A stretch of 64,000 nt of DNA from the NCBI GenBank assembly GCA_963575745.1, contig CAUYUJ010002725.1, positions 135,530 to 199,529 on the forward strand, written 5' to 3'. Below are positions 23,008-34,195 of the stretch, piece by piece. Under the pieces are notes generated by a model that saw only the letters and a program-made list of their open reading frames with translations, did not search any database and was not told the origin of the DNA. Origin of the DNA: Prorocentrum cordatum. Taxonomy: Eukaryota > Sar > Dinophyceae > Prorocentrales > Prorocentraceae. Position 1 is the first letter of the stretch, and every line of letters starts with the position of its first letter. A program made the position numbers and the translations under genes.

Positions 23008-23251
23008 GAGAGAGCTAGGGGGTTCAGGGGTTGGTGACGTTTAACCTCCCGGCGGTGCATGTGTGTCAGCGCGTCTGGGACGCAGCGCGGGTGCTTAAGC
23101 GCCACGGCTGTGCCAGGCGGGTTGGGAGGCCCTTGGATGCCGCTGAAGGGACGGGACCTCTCCCAACTCCTGGAATGACCCCTGAGTAGCCCCCAGAGGT
23201 CCTGGCCTGACAAGCTCCCTGGCGGAGTGCACAAAAACAGGTGAGAGAAGC
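23008..23251 (+). repeat. Split direct repeat B1
   Basis: Starts GAGAGAGCTAGGGGGTTC, 134 bases after the recombinase stop, and ends GAGAGAAGC directly against A2. It differs from B2 at two positions (T/A near 23,063 and A/T near 23,174). Confidence 0.92.
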
Positions 23252-23356
23252 ATATATGAACCTTCCAAGGAAACTTATGCGGAGTCCACCTGAGCGTGCG
23301 CGACGCCGTTGATGGATAACGGTTGAGTTTCATCCATCTGCCGTAGCTGTGTTGGC
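23252..23356 (+). repeat. Split direct repeat A2
   Basis: Second copy of A1, fused to the end of B1. The following 78 bases (23,357-23,434) are unique and separate it from B2. Confidence 0.92.
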
Positions 23357-23434
23357 CCACCCACAGACAGGGGGCAGCATTGCTACCGTCTCGCGCGTGG
23401 CCGTGCCTGCCTCCGCGCGAGTAATTGCCAGGAC

Positions 23435-23676
23435 GAGAGAGCTAGGGGGTTCAGGGGTTGGTGACGTTTAACCTCCCGGCGGTGCAAGTGTGTCAGCGCG
23501 TCTGGGACGCAGCGCGGGTGCTTAAGCGCCACGGCTGTGCCAGGCGGGTTGGGAGGCCCTTGGATGCCGCTGAAGGGACGGGACCTCTCCCAACTCCTGG
23601 TATGACCCCTGAGTAGCCCCCAGAGGTCCTGGCCTGACAAGCTCCCTGGCGGAGTGCACAAAAACAGGTGAGAGAA

Positions 23677-23678
<2 letters not shown>
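23435..23678 (+). repeat. Split direct repeat B2 (right terminus)
   Basis: Second copy of B1, ending GAGAGAAGC and running straight into an AT microsatellite (23,679-23,712), so the exact terminus is ambiguous by a few AT units. Confidence 0.92.
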
Positions 23679-23714
<36 letters not shown>

Positions 23715-24135
23715 GTGCTGGCGTATTCCCGCCCCCATAAAAATCGCAGGATGATGCAAAGCCTTTCTTTCTCTTCCTCCTATTCCCCCTTCCTTAGGAA
23801 AGCGCCGCAAAATGATCCCATTGAGGCCTCACAACAGGAATCTTTTGGAAACACACAAAGGGGTTTTATTGGAAAGCCTCACAACAGGAATCCTTTGGAA
23901 AGCGCCACAATGGGATTCTATTGGAAAGCCTCATAGCAGGAATCCTTTGGAAAGCGCCACAAAGGGATTCGATTCGAAAGCTTCAGAATCGGACTCCTTT
24001 GTGAAGCGCCACAAAGGGATTCAGTCGGAAAGCCTCAGAGCAGGAATCCTTTGGAAAGCGCCACACAGGGAATCGATTGGAAAGCCTCACAAACGGAATC
24101 CTTTGGAAAGCATCACAAATGAATCCCACCAGCCC
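23679..24135 (+). repeat. AT microsatellite, CTGGCG box and 26-bp minisatellite
   Basis: After the AT run, GGGTGCTGGCGTATTCCCGCC leads into CGCAGGATGATGCAAAGC. A GGAATC minisatellite follows at 23,797-24,130, with alternating units GGAATCCTTTGGAAAGCG and GGATTCTATTGGAAAGCC, each completed by CCACAAAG or TCACAACA. The same AT, CTGGCG and minisatellite order occurs inverted at 31,861-32,670, so this is one composite repeat; the retrotransposon abuts its AT run. Confidence 0.8.
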
Positions 24136-24520
24136 TTTGGGCGTGAGTGGTTTACGGAGTCCGCTCTGTTCTCAACCCCCCTTCTTCCCCTTCGGGGAGG
24201 GGTTTACCCTTCCCCCTACCCCCTCCCCCTGGACCTGGAGGGGGCCTTCCGCGGGTGGTCAGAGGGTCCTTTTTCTATCCCTGGGAGGGCTAAAATTCGA
24301 CACCCCTCACGAGGATCGTCGCCCCCAGGGGGCACTGAAAAATGCTCGCCCCATCTGCGACCGATCGCCCCCAAAATGGCTTCATCAGGCCCCCAAGACG
24401 CTCCAAGAAGCGACCCAGAGAGCCTTCGGACGTTCCCCAGAGGCTCAAAAGAGAGCCCAAGAGGCCCCAAAACGGCCTCCAAGAGGCCTCCCTATTGCCT
24501 TGGATACGACTCCTCCTTTA
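24136..24520. other. Unassigned sequence before the CTA array
   Basis: No gene recognised. The second half is rich in CCAAGA and GGCCCC words like the dispersed family seen at 32.7 kb and beyond. Confidence 0.5.
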
Positions 24521-24523
24521 TTT

Positions 24524-24947
24524 TTTTTTTTTTTTTTTTTTTTTTTATTGTCTTTCTTTTCCTCCTCCTCCTCCTCATCTCCTCCTCCTCATCTCCTTCC
24601 TCCTCTACTACACTACACCATACTATTCCCACTACTACATCCCACTACTACTATACTACTACTACTAATACCTACTACTTACTACTTACTACTTACTTAC
24701 TACTCTACTACTTACTACTTACTACTACTACTACTACTACTACTATGCTGCTACACTGCACTACTAGACTACTACTTACTACTACGACGACTTTACTAAT
24801 ACTACTTACTACTACTACTACTACACACTATCTGCTGCTCGACTACGATTTTTACTGGCTACAACTACTACTTACTTACGACCACTACTTGCTATTATAC
24901 TACTACTTACTACTACGTACTATACTGACTACTACTAGTACTACTAT

Positions 24948-24988
<41 letters not shown>

Positions 24989-25019
24989 CTTCCTTTACTA
25001 CTACTAGTACACCTCCTAT

Positions 25020-25060
<41 letters not shown>

Positions 25061-25078
25061 GTACTACCACTACTACGG

Positions 25079-25118
<40 letters not shown>

Positions 25119-25175
25119 CAATACCACTACTACTACTTCTACACTTACACTTACACTTACACTTACACTTACTAT

Positions 25176-25206
<31 letters not shown>

Positions 25207-25207
25207 G

Positions 25208-25243
<36 letters not shown>

Positions 25244-25440
25244 GCACTACTACGAGTACAACGCCGACGTCTGTCTGCTACTACTACTAGAAGTACTACT
25301 ATTACTACTATTACAACTCCCACTAGTATTACTATTACTACTACTGCTGCTACTAGTACTAAGCCTTCTACTACTACTACTAGTATTACTACTACTGATA
25401 CGAGCACGACTATTCCCACGACTACTACTACTACTACTAG

Positions 25441-25505
<65 letters not shown>

Positions 25506-25745
25506 TCACCACCACTACTGCTACTACTACTACTACTACTACTGCTACTACTACTACTACCACTACTAATTCCACTCCGACGGATACTGCTATTGCTACT
25601 GCTACTGCTAGTGTCGCAACTACTGCTACTACTACTACTACTACTACTACTACGACTACGACTACTACTACTACAACTACAACTGCTACTGCTACTGCTA
25701 CTGCTACTACTATTATTACTACTAATACTACTTCACCTGCTACTG

Positions 25746-25788
<43 letters not shown>

Positions 25789-25796
25789 GAGGGGCC
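24524..25796. repeat. Long CTA-type trinucleotide array
   Basis: A T run (24,524-24,547) and TCC triplets pass into about 1.2 kb of ACT/CTA triplets with short variant blocks (TACACT hexamers near 25,140, GCTACT near 25,590 and 25,690). Long frames on both strands are compositional. Confidence 0.95.
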
Positions 25797-25798
25797 GA

Positions 25799-26398
25799 AC
25801 GACTCGCACCAGGACGAGGTGCCCGAACGCCTCGCACCACGAGGAGCCCGAACGACTCACACCAGGACGAGGGGCCCGAACGACTCACACCACGAAGAGC
25901 CCGAACGACTCACACCAGGAGGAGGGGCCCGAACGACTCACACAGGACGAGGCGCCCGAACGGACTCACACCACGAGGAGCCCGAACGACTCACACCAGG
26001 ACGAGGGCCCCGAACGACTCACACCAGGAGGAGCCCGAACGGACTCACACCAGGAGGAGGGGCCCGAACGACTCACACCAGGACGAGGGGCCCGAACAAC
26101 TCACACCACGAGAAGCCCGAACGACTCACACCAGGACGAGAGCCCGAACGACTCAAACCACGAAGAGCCCGAACGACTCACACCAGGAAGAAGGGCCCGA
26201 ACGACTCACACCAGGGCGAGAGGCCCGAACGACTCAAACCACGAGGAGCCCGAACGGCTCACACCAGGACGAGGGGCCCGAACGACTCACACCACGAGGA
26301 GCCCGAACGACTCACACCAGGAAGAGGGGCCCGAAGGACTCACACAAGGACGATGGGGCCGAACGACTAACACCACGAGGGGCCCCAACGACTCCCAC
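25799..26398 (+). repeat. 25-28-bp tandem repeat, GCCCGAACGACTCACACCA units
   Basis: About 22 units, most reading CCCGAACGACTCACACCA followed by either CGAGGAG or GGACGAGGGG, alternate across 600 bases. The many reading frames through it are artefacts. Confidence 0.9.
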
Positions 26399-26399
26399 C

Positions 26400-26400
26400 A

Positions 26401-26448
<48 letters not shown>

Positions 26449-26580
26449 TTCGTCGTCGTCGTCGTCGACGTCGTCGTCGTCGTCGTCGCGGTTGTGGTCG
26501 TCGTCGTCGTTGCGGTCGATATCGTCGTCGTCGTCGTCGGGTGCGTCGTCGTTGTTAGGATCATCGCTGTGGTCGTCGTC
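26400..26580. repeat. CGT trinucleotide array
   Basis: TCG/CGT triplets with interruptions. The following stretch to 26,800 is unassigned. Confidence 0.9.
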
Positions 26581-26802
26581 TCCGCTAAATCCCTCTTGCC
26601 TCCCACCGCTTTCTCTCCCTCCTCCTCCGCCTCGTCCTTCTCCCGCTCCCACCACAAGGAGGATGTACAAGGAGGCGGGAGGAAGGAGGAACAGGGGAGA
26701 TATGCGCGGGCAGGCGGAAACACGCCTGAAAAACACGACTGTCGGCATGTTTCGCAAGAGTTGCTGTTTTGAGATGGGCTGGTGGGGATACGCGAAGCGT
26801 GA

Positions 26803-29800
26803 AGAATTCTATTGGAAAGCCTCACACAAGGAATCCGTTTGAAAGCGCCACAAAGGGATTCTATTGGAAAGCCGCACAAAGGAATTCGATTGGAAAGCCG
26901 CACAAAAGGAATCTTTTGGAAATCGTCACAAAGGGATTATATTGGAAAGCCTCACAGATGGAATCCTTTGGAAAACATCACGAAGGAAGTTTATTGGAAA
27001 ACAAAAAACCAAACAAACCATTGGAAAACAAAAACAAAAACAACCAACGAAACCAAAGACCCAGGGCTGAAAAACAAAACACACCATTTTGAGCAAACCA
27101 AGAAAAAAACAAAAAACTAAGATTTCAATACTTACTCCACCTCTCGTCCTTCTCCTCCCCCGCCTCCTCCTCCTCCTCCTCCTCCTCGTCCTCCTCCTCC
27201 TCCTCCTCCTCACCCCCCACCCCCCAGCCCTCACCCCCCATCCTTGCCCCGCTTCTATGAGGAGGAGGAGGAGGAGGAGGAGGAGGAGGAGGAGGAGGAG
27301 GGGAGGAACCGGAGATAATGGAGAGGAGGAGAGGAGGAGGAGAAGGAGGAGGAGGAGGAGGAGGAGGAGGAGGAGAGGGCAAGGGGGGGAGGTGGAGGAG
27401 GAGGAGGAGGTGGACCACTCCTCCATTCCACTTCTCCGCCTCCACTTCGCTCCTCCATCCCGCTCCTCCTCCATCCCACTCTTCCTCAATTTCGCTCCCT
27501 CCTCCCCCCCTCCTCCTCCTCCTCGCAGGGCAAGGAAAGCGCCACACAGGGATTCTATTGGAAAGCCTGACAAAAGGAATCCTTTGGAAAGCGCCACAAA
27601 GGGATTTTATTGGAAAGCCTCACAACTGGAATCCTTTGGAAAGCGCCGCGAAGGGATTCGATTGGAAAGCCTCATAGCAGGAATCCTTTTGAAAGCGCCA
27701 CAAAGGGATTCTATTCGAAAGCTTCAGAATCGGACTCCTTTGGGAAGCGCCACAAAGGGATTCTGTTGGAAAGCCTCACAACAGGAATCCTTTGGAAAGC
27801 GCCACACATGGAATTTATTGGAAAGCCTCACAAACGGAATCCTTTGGAAAGCATCACAAATGAATTCTACTGGAAAGCCTTACAAAAGGAATCCTTTTGA
27901 AAGCGCCACAAAGGGATTCTATTGGAAAGCCGCGCAAAGGAATTCTATTGGAAAGCCGCACAAAAGGAATCCCTTGGAAATCATCACAAAGGGATTCTAT
28001 TGGAAAGCCTCACATATGAAATCCTTTGGAAAGCATCACAAAGGATTGTATTGGAAAACAACAGAAAACATGGAAAAAAACAAAAAACCAAAGAAACCAA
28101 AGACCCAGGGCTGAACAACCATAAAGCAATTGTGAAAAACCAAAAAAACAAAAAGAAAAAAGATTTCAATACTTACTCCACCTCTCGTCGTCCTCCTCCC
28201 CCGCCTCCTCCTCCTCCTCCTCCTCCTCCTCCTCGTCCTCCTCCTCCCCGCCCCCCGCCCCTCAGCCCTCACCCCCCATCCTTGCCCCGCTTCTATGGGA
28301 GGAGGAGGAGGAGGAGGAGGAGGAGGAGGAGGAGGAGGAGGAGGAGGAGGAGGAAGAGGAGGACCGGAGAGAGAATGGAGGAGGAGGAGGAGGAGGAGGA
28401 GAGGGCAAGGGGGGGAGGGGGAGGAGGAGGAGGAGGAGGAGGTGGACCACTCCTCCATTCTGCTTCTCCGCTTCCACTTCATTCCTCCATCCCGCTCCTC
28501 CATCCCACTCTTCCTCAATTCCGCTCCCTCCTCCACCCCCTCTCCTCCTCCTCCTCGCAGGGCAAGGAAAGCGCCACACAGGGATTCGATTGGAAAACCT
28601 CACACAAGGAATCCTTTTGGAAAACACCACAAAGGGATTCTATTGGAAAGCCTCACAACAGGAATCCTTTGGAAAGCGCCACACATGGAATTTATTGGAA
28701 AGCCTCACAAACGGAATCCTTTGGAAAGCATCACAAATGAATTCTACTGGAAAGCCTTACAAAAGGAATCCTTTTGAAAGCGCCACAAAGGGATTCTATT
28801 GGACAGCCGCACGAAGGAATTCTATTGGAAAGCCGCACAACAGGAATCCTTTGGAAATCATCACAAAGGGATTCGATTGGAAAGCCTCACAGATGGAATC
28901 CTTTGGAAAGCATCACAAAGGATTGTATTGGAAAACGACAAAAAAACATGGAAAAATACAAAAAAAAACAAAGAAACCAAAGACCCAGGGCTGAACAACC
29001 ATAAAACAATTGTGAAAAAAACAAAAAAACAACACGAAAAAATATTCCAATACTTACTCCACCTCTCGTCGTCCTCCTCCCCCGCCTCCTCCTCCTCCTC
29101 CTCCTCCTCCTCCTCCTCGTCCTCCTCCTCCTCGCCCCCCACCCCTCAGCCCTCACCCCCCATCCTTGCCCCGCTTCTATGGGAGGAGGAGGAGGAGGAG
29201 GAGGAGGAGGAGGAGTAGGAGGAGGAGGAGGAGGAGGACCGGAGAGAGAATGGAGGAGGAGGAGGAGGAGGAGGAGGAGAAGGCAAGGGGGGGAGGGGGA
29301 GGAGGAGGAGGAGGTGGACCACTCCTCCATTCCGCTTCTCCGCCTCCACTTCACTCCTCCATCCCGCTCCTCCTCCATCCCACTCTTCCTCAATTCCGCT
29401 CCCTCCTCCCCCCCCTCCTCCTCCTCCTCCTCGCAGGGCAAGGAAAGCGCCACACAGGGATTCGATTGGAAAACCTCACACAAGGAATCCTTTTGGAAAG
29501 CACCACAAAGGGATTCTATTGGAAAGCCTCACAACAGGAATCCTTTGGAAAGCGCCACGCATGGAATTTATTGGAAAGCCTCACAAACGGAATCCTTTGG
29601 AAAGCATCACAAATGAATTCTACTGGAAAGCCTCACAAAAAGGAATCCTTTTGAAAGCGCCACAAAGGGATTCTATTGGACAGCCGCACAAAGGAATTCT
29701 ATTGGAAAGCCGCACAAAAGGAATCCTTTGGAAATCATCACAAAGGGATTCGATTGGAAAGCCTCACATATGGAATCCTTTGGCTTACATCACAAAGGAA

Positions 29801-29860
29801 TTCTATTGGCAAGCCAAAAAAAACCAAAACCATTGAAAAAACAAAAAAAACAAAGAAACC
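26803..29860 (+). repeat. Tandem segmental array built on the 26-bp minisatellite
   Basis: Four head-to-tail units. Each holds a GGAATC minisatellite (26,803-27,003; 27,535-28,062; 28,565-28,938; 29,449-29,820), an A-rich spacer with CCAAAGACCCAGGGCTGA (27,053; 28,097; 28,977; 29,859), AATACTTACTCCACCTCTCG plus a TCC tract, CCATCCTTGCCCCGCTTCTA plus a GGA tract, and a TCC-rich stretch ending CTCGCAGGGCAAGGAAAGC. The marker spacings are 1044, 880 and 882 bases. Reading frames through it are repeat translations. Confidence 0.9.
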
Positions 29861-30745
29861 AAAGACCCAGGGCTGAAAAACCAACAAAAAAAACATTGCA
29901 AAAAACCAAAACAAAACACAAAAATAAAAGATTACAATACTTACTCCACCTCTCGTCCTCCTCCTCCCCCGCCTCCTCCTCCTCCTCCTCCTCCTCCTCC
30001 TCCTCCTCGTCCTCCTCCTCCTCGCCCCCCACCCCTCAGCCCTCACCCCCCATCCTTGCCCCGCTTCTATGAGGAGGAGGAGGAGGGAGGAGGGAGGAGG
30101 AGGAGGAGGAGGAAGGAGGAGGAGGAGGAGGAGTAGGAGGAGGAGGAGGAGGAGGACCAGAGAGAGAATGAGGAGGAGGAGGAGGAGGAGGAGGAGGAGG
30201 AGAAGGCAAGGGGGGGAGGGGGAGGAGGAGGAGGAGGTGGACCACTCCTCCATTCCGCTTCTCCGCCTCCACTTCACTCCTCCATCCCGCTCCTCCTCCA
30301 TCCCACTCTTCCTCAATTCCGCTCCCTCCTCCCCCCCCTCCTCCTCCTCCTCGCAGGGCAAGGAGCGAAGGAGGAGGGAGGGGGAGGAGGAGGACGAGGA
30401 GGAGTGAAAGTGAGGGCTAAGGGGTGGGGGCGAGGAGGAGGAGGAGGACGAGGAGGAGGAGGAGGAGGAGGAGGAGGAGGAGGAGGAGGAGGGGGAGGAG
30501 GAGGAGGAGGAGAAGGAGGAGGAGGAGGAGGAGGAGGAGGAGGAGGCGGAGGAGCAGGAAGGGGAGGAGGAGGAGGAGGAGAAGGAGGAGGAGGCGGGGG
30601 AGGAGGAGGTCGAGAGGTGGAGTAAGTATTGTTTTTTTGTGTTTTGTTTTTTGTTTTGTTCAATGTTTTTTTTGTTTTTCAGCCCTGGGTCTTTTGTTTT
30701 TTTTGTTTTTTTGTTTTTTTGCTTTTTCAATGGTTTTTTCCCAAC
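29812..30745. repeat. Large inverted repeat closing the segmental array
   Basis: The left arm (29,812 to about 30,060) carries ACCATTGAAAAA, CCAAAGACCCAGGGCTGA and AATACTTACTCCACCTCTCG plus a TCC tract. The right arm (about 30,405-30,740) carries the same landmarks reverse-complemented: GGA tract, CGAGAGGTGGAGTAAGTATT, CAGCCCTGGGTCTTTT and TTTTTCAATGGT. A purine-rich stretch of about 350 bases separates them. Confidence 0.85.
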
Positions 30746-30867
30746 CCTCCTGCGTTGGGTTCTCGTTTTGAATAGAGCACTGCTCGCGCGAACCTTCCCA
30801 CCCCCTCCCGTCCCGCTCTTCCCCCCTGCCTTTTACCTGGCTCGTCGCTGCGTTTCGAGGGCTGCTG

Positions 30868-31615
30868 GGGGCTGCGATCTGTGAAACTGTCGCCACTTTC
30901 GAGGGCTGCTGGGGGGCCCAGCACAGTGGGCACCCGCGGCGGATTCAAACTAGACCTCGCCATCCCTGGGGGGCTGCGATCTGTGAAACTGTCGCCACTC
31001 TCGAGGGCTGCTGGGGGGCCCAGCACAGTGGGTACCCACGGCGGATTCAAATGGGACCTCGCCATCCCTGGGGGGCTGCGATCTGCGAAACTGTCGCCAC
31101 TTTCGAGGGCTGCTGGGGGGCCCAGCACAGTGTGCACCCGCGGCGGATTCAAATTAGACCTCGCCATCCCTGGGGGGCTGCGATCTGCGAAACCGTCGCC
31201 ACTTTCGAGGGCTGCGGGGCCCAGCACAGTGGGTACCCACGGCGGATTCAAACTAGACCTCGCCATCCCTGGGGGGCTGCGATCTGTGAAACTGTCGCCA
31301 CTTTCGAGGGCTGCTGGGGGGCCCAGCACAGTGGGTACCCACGGCGGATTCAAATGGGACCTCGCCATCCCTGGGGGGCTGCGATCTGCGAAACTGTCGC
31401 CCCTTTCGAGGCTTGCTGGGGGGCCCAGCACAGTGGGCACCCACGGCGGATTCAAATGGGACCTCGCCATCCCTGGGGGGCTGCGATCTGCGAAACTGTC
31501 GCCACTTTCGAGGTGGGCACCCACGGCCGATTCAAATGGGACCTTGCCATCCCTGGGGGGCTGCGATCTGTGAAACTGTCGCCACTTTCGAGGCCTGCTG
31601 GGGGCCCAGCACAGT
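30868..31615 (+). repeat. 102-bp satellite, about seven copies
   Basis: Unit landmarks are GGGGGGCTGCGATCTG, AACTGTCGCCACTTTCGAGG and GGATTCAAA with CTCGCCATCCCTGG. Successive starts lie 102 bases apart (30,871; 30,973; 31,075; 31,177), with a 99-base and some shortened units later. Because 102 is a multiple of three, frames stay open on both strands. The family recurs inverted at 55.6 kb. Confidence 0.92.
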
Positions 31616-31860
31616 GGGCTTCCCGCACGTCTTTCTCCTGCTCTTCGCTCCCGACTCCCCATGTCCTCTTCGAGCCTGTAGTTGTCGCCCCTCGTTCTTG
31701 TATGGTTCTCCTGCGCATCATTCCATTGGCGCGCGTCCCAATTGCTTACATATCAAACAACGGATCCTGCAATTTGATTGTCCGTGCAAGTTTCGGCCAA
31801 CTCCTCGTTCCCCATGATACAAATGGGCTGGGTACGTCACAGGGTAATTGGTTTTTCGGT
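31616..31860. other. Unassigned sequence
   Basis: No gene or repeat recognised between the satellite and the inverted minisatellite. Confidence 0.4.
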
Positions 31861-32629
31861 TTTCCAATAGAATCCCTTTGTGACGCTTTCCAAAGGATTC
31901 CTTTTGTGCGGCTCTCCAATAAAATCCCTTTGTGGTGCTTTCCAAAGGATTCCTTTTGTGAGGTTTTCCAATAATATTCCTTAGTGGCGCTTTCCAAAGG
32001 ATTCCTTTTGTGCGGCTCTCCAATAGAATCCATTTGTGGTGCTTTCCAAAGGATTCCGATTGTGAGGTTTTCCAATCGAATCCCTTTGTGGCGCTTTCCA
32101 AAGGATTCCTTTTGTGCTGCTTTCCAATGGAATCCCTTTGTGGTGCTTTCCAAAGGGATCCTTTTGTGAGGCTTTCCAATAGAATCCCTTTGTGGTGCTT
32201 TCCAAAGGATTCCTTTTTTTGAGGCTTTCCAATAGAATTCCTGTGTGCGGCTTTCCAATGGAATCCTTTTGTGGTGCTTTCCAAAGGAATCCTTTCGTGA
32301 GGCTTTCCAAAGGATTCCGATTTTGAGGCTTTCCAATGGATTCCGTTTGTGAGGCTTTCCAATAGAATCCTTGTGTGTGCTGTACAAAAGATTCCGATTG
32401 TGATTCTTTCCAATAGAATCCCTCTGTGGCGCTTTCCAAAGGATTCCTTTTGTGGGGCTTTCCAATAGAATCCCTCTGAGGCGCTTTCCATCGGATTCTT
32501 TATGGAAGGTTTCCCATAGAAGCCTTTTGTTGTGCCTTCCCAAGCAAGGAGAGGAAGTGCAATGGAGTTGGATTGAGCGCTTTGCATCGCCCTGCGATTT
32601 TTCAGAGGGGGCGGGGATACGCCAGCACC

Positions 32630-32668
<39 letters not shown>

Positions 32669-32670
32669 GA
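31861..32670 (-). repeat. Inverted copy of the minisatellite / CTGGCG / AT composite repeat
   Basis: Read on the minus strand: an AT run at 32,635-32,666, then TGCTGGCGTATCCCCGCC and CGCAGGGCGATGCAAAGC, a short unique stretch, then GGAATC minisatellite from 32,541 to 31,861. This is the order found at 23.68-24.13 kb in the other orientation. Confidence 0.85.
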
Positions 32671-32684
32671 CGGCGCATGGGGGG

Positions 32685-33510
32685 ACCGGGGCCTCTGGTG
32701 CCCCCCCGAGACAGCCCCTGACAGCCCCGAAACGCCATCCGAGGGTCCCAGGAGGTCTCAAAACGTCCAAAAGAGCCCAGAATCCCCGGATCGTCGCTCC
32801 AAGACGCCAAAGATAGGCTCCAAGACGGCCTCCTGGAGCCCCCACGACGGCCCAAGAGTCCCCCAAGAGGATTCCCAAGAGCGCTTCCAGAAGCAAAGAA
32901 CGGCCTCATTGTTACGTGAAACGCATTTTTTTACGATGTTCACACCTTCGGCGTCGACCGCGTCGAAAACGGCCCCAGGAGCCCACAACATCGCCCCAAG
33001 ACGGCCAAGGAGAGTTCCAAAAGGCCTCCAAGACAGCTCCACAGGAGCCCTCGACTATCCAGGAGGCTGCCACGACGGTCCCAGAGGGCCGGGGGGGGGT
33101 GGCCTCTGGGGCCCCCCCGAGACAGCCCCAGGCAGCCCCGAAACGCCACCCGAGAGTCCAGGAGGTCTCCAAATGTCCGAGAAAGCCCAGAATCCCCGAA
33201 TTGTCGCCCCAAGACGCCGAAGATGGGTTCCAAGACGGCTTCCCAGAGCGCCCACGACGGCCCAAGAGTCCCCCAAGAGGACTCCCAAGAACGCCTCCAG
33301 AAGCAAAAATGGCCCCAGTCCCTTCGGAAAACATATTTTTTACGATGTTCACCACTTCGGCGTCGACCGCGTCGAAAACTGCCTGAAGAGCCGACAAGAT
33401 TGCCCCAAGACGGCCAAAGAGAGTTCCAAGAGGCCTCCAAAACGGCTCAAGAGGGACCCTCGACTGCCCAGGGGGCCCCCAAGACGGGCCCAGAGGGCCC
33501 CAGGACAGCT
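32685..33510 (+). repeat. Tandem duplication of about 411 bp
   Basis: CAGCCCCGAAACGCCA occurs near 32,722 and 33,133. Both copies continue through AAAGCCCAGAATCCCCG or a variant, CCCACGACGGCCCAAGAG, TTTACGATGTTCAC and TCGGCGTCGACCGCGTCGAA. The sequence is rich in CCAAGA and GGCCCC. Confidence 0.85.
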
Positions 33511-34190
33511 TCCCCACACAGCCACGAGTGGTACCCCACCCGACATTTCGAGCCTTCCTCCTCAAAGACAGCCCCAGAGACCCCAAGAAACCTCCAAGAG
33601 CCTCCGAAAAAACCCAAGCGGGCCCCAAGGGGCCGCCAGGAAGCCCCAAGAGGCTCCTAAGAGCCGTCTTCCCAGTCGCCCTGAGGTACTCTGGCCGATC
33701 CCTCCGGACAACTCTCGGCATCCTGACGCCCCCAACGGGCCCCGGGACCGTCAAACATGTAGGACGAAGCTCCGGGCCTATGGAAGTTGTCGGGACCTCG
33801 GGGCAACTCCAGGGACCCCGCATTGAAAATATCACGATACCGGAACTCTTGCTCAGGATGACAAGCAGGTCCCGTGGAAGGGGCCAGACTTCCAGGAGCC
33901 GACGTATATAGCGAGGCAATCACGGCGACGGAAGACCGGACACCTCCCCTTTGCCACCCCTCCTCCAGGCCCCTTTGCGTCATCAAAGGATCACGACGGG
34001 AGGTTGACGGCCGTTTGCGGCCACCGGTGGCCCTCAGCCGGCCAGGGTACCATCAAAAAATGATGATGCAAAACCAGTCCCGGGGAAGGCATCTCGACCT
34101 CCAGGCTCCTCCCTCCCTCCTTCTCTCCCCTTCCCCCAGACTTCTCCCGGCGTGAGAAAAACACGACGAGAGTTTCTCGGCCGTTTTCGG
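33511..34190. repeat. End of a CCAAGA-rich repeat, then unassigned sequence
   Basis: The CCAAGA-type repeat continues to about 33,665 and includes the shared anchor TTCGAGCCTTC at 33,546. From there to 34,190 nothing is recognised. Confidence 0.55.
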
Positions 34191-34195
34191 CTTCC

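Larger units (their letters stand above)
16000..23685 (+). mobile_element. PAT/Ngaro-type tyrosine-recombinase retrotransposon carrying a C5-DNMT
   Basis: A 7.7-kb element with both termini. The order is A1 (16,000-16,104), gag-like frame, RT-RNase H frame with a nested cytosine-5 methyltransferase, overlapping tyrosine-recombinase frame, B1 (23,008-23,251), A2 (23,252-23,356), a 78-base spacer and B2 (23,435-23,678). A1/A2 differ at 1 of 105 positions and B1/B2 at 2 of 244, without gaps. Split direct repeats in the order A1-body-B1-A2-B2 define PAT and Ngaro elements of the DIRS order, which integrate through a circular DNA with a tyrosine recombinase and leave no target duplication. B1-A2 is continuous across GAAGCATATATGAACC, the sequence a B2-A1 circle junction would have. 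The right end abuts an AT microsatellite. The near-identical repeats suggest a recent insertion, but gag may be frameshifted. Confidence 0.9.

Noticed and set aside
24366-24386. Reverse-complement DinoSL-like CCAAAATGGCT
   Set aside because: Only the central 11 bases match, and CCAAGATGGCC words are common in this DNA.
23797-29836. Frames of 100-340 residues with repeated LESLTTGILWKAP-like text
   Set aside because: They are readings of the 26-bp minisatellite in rotating frames, interrupted by TCC and GGA tracts.
30727-31662. 311-residue minus-strand frame and 230-307-residue plus-strand frames
   Set aside because: Both strands of the 102-bp satellite stay open because the period is a multiple of three; no recognisable fold on either strand.
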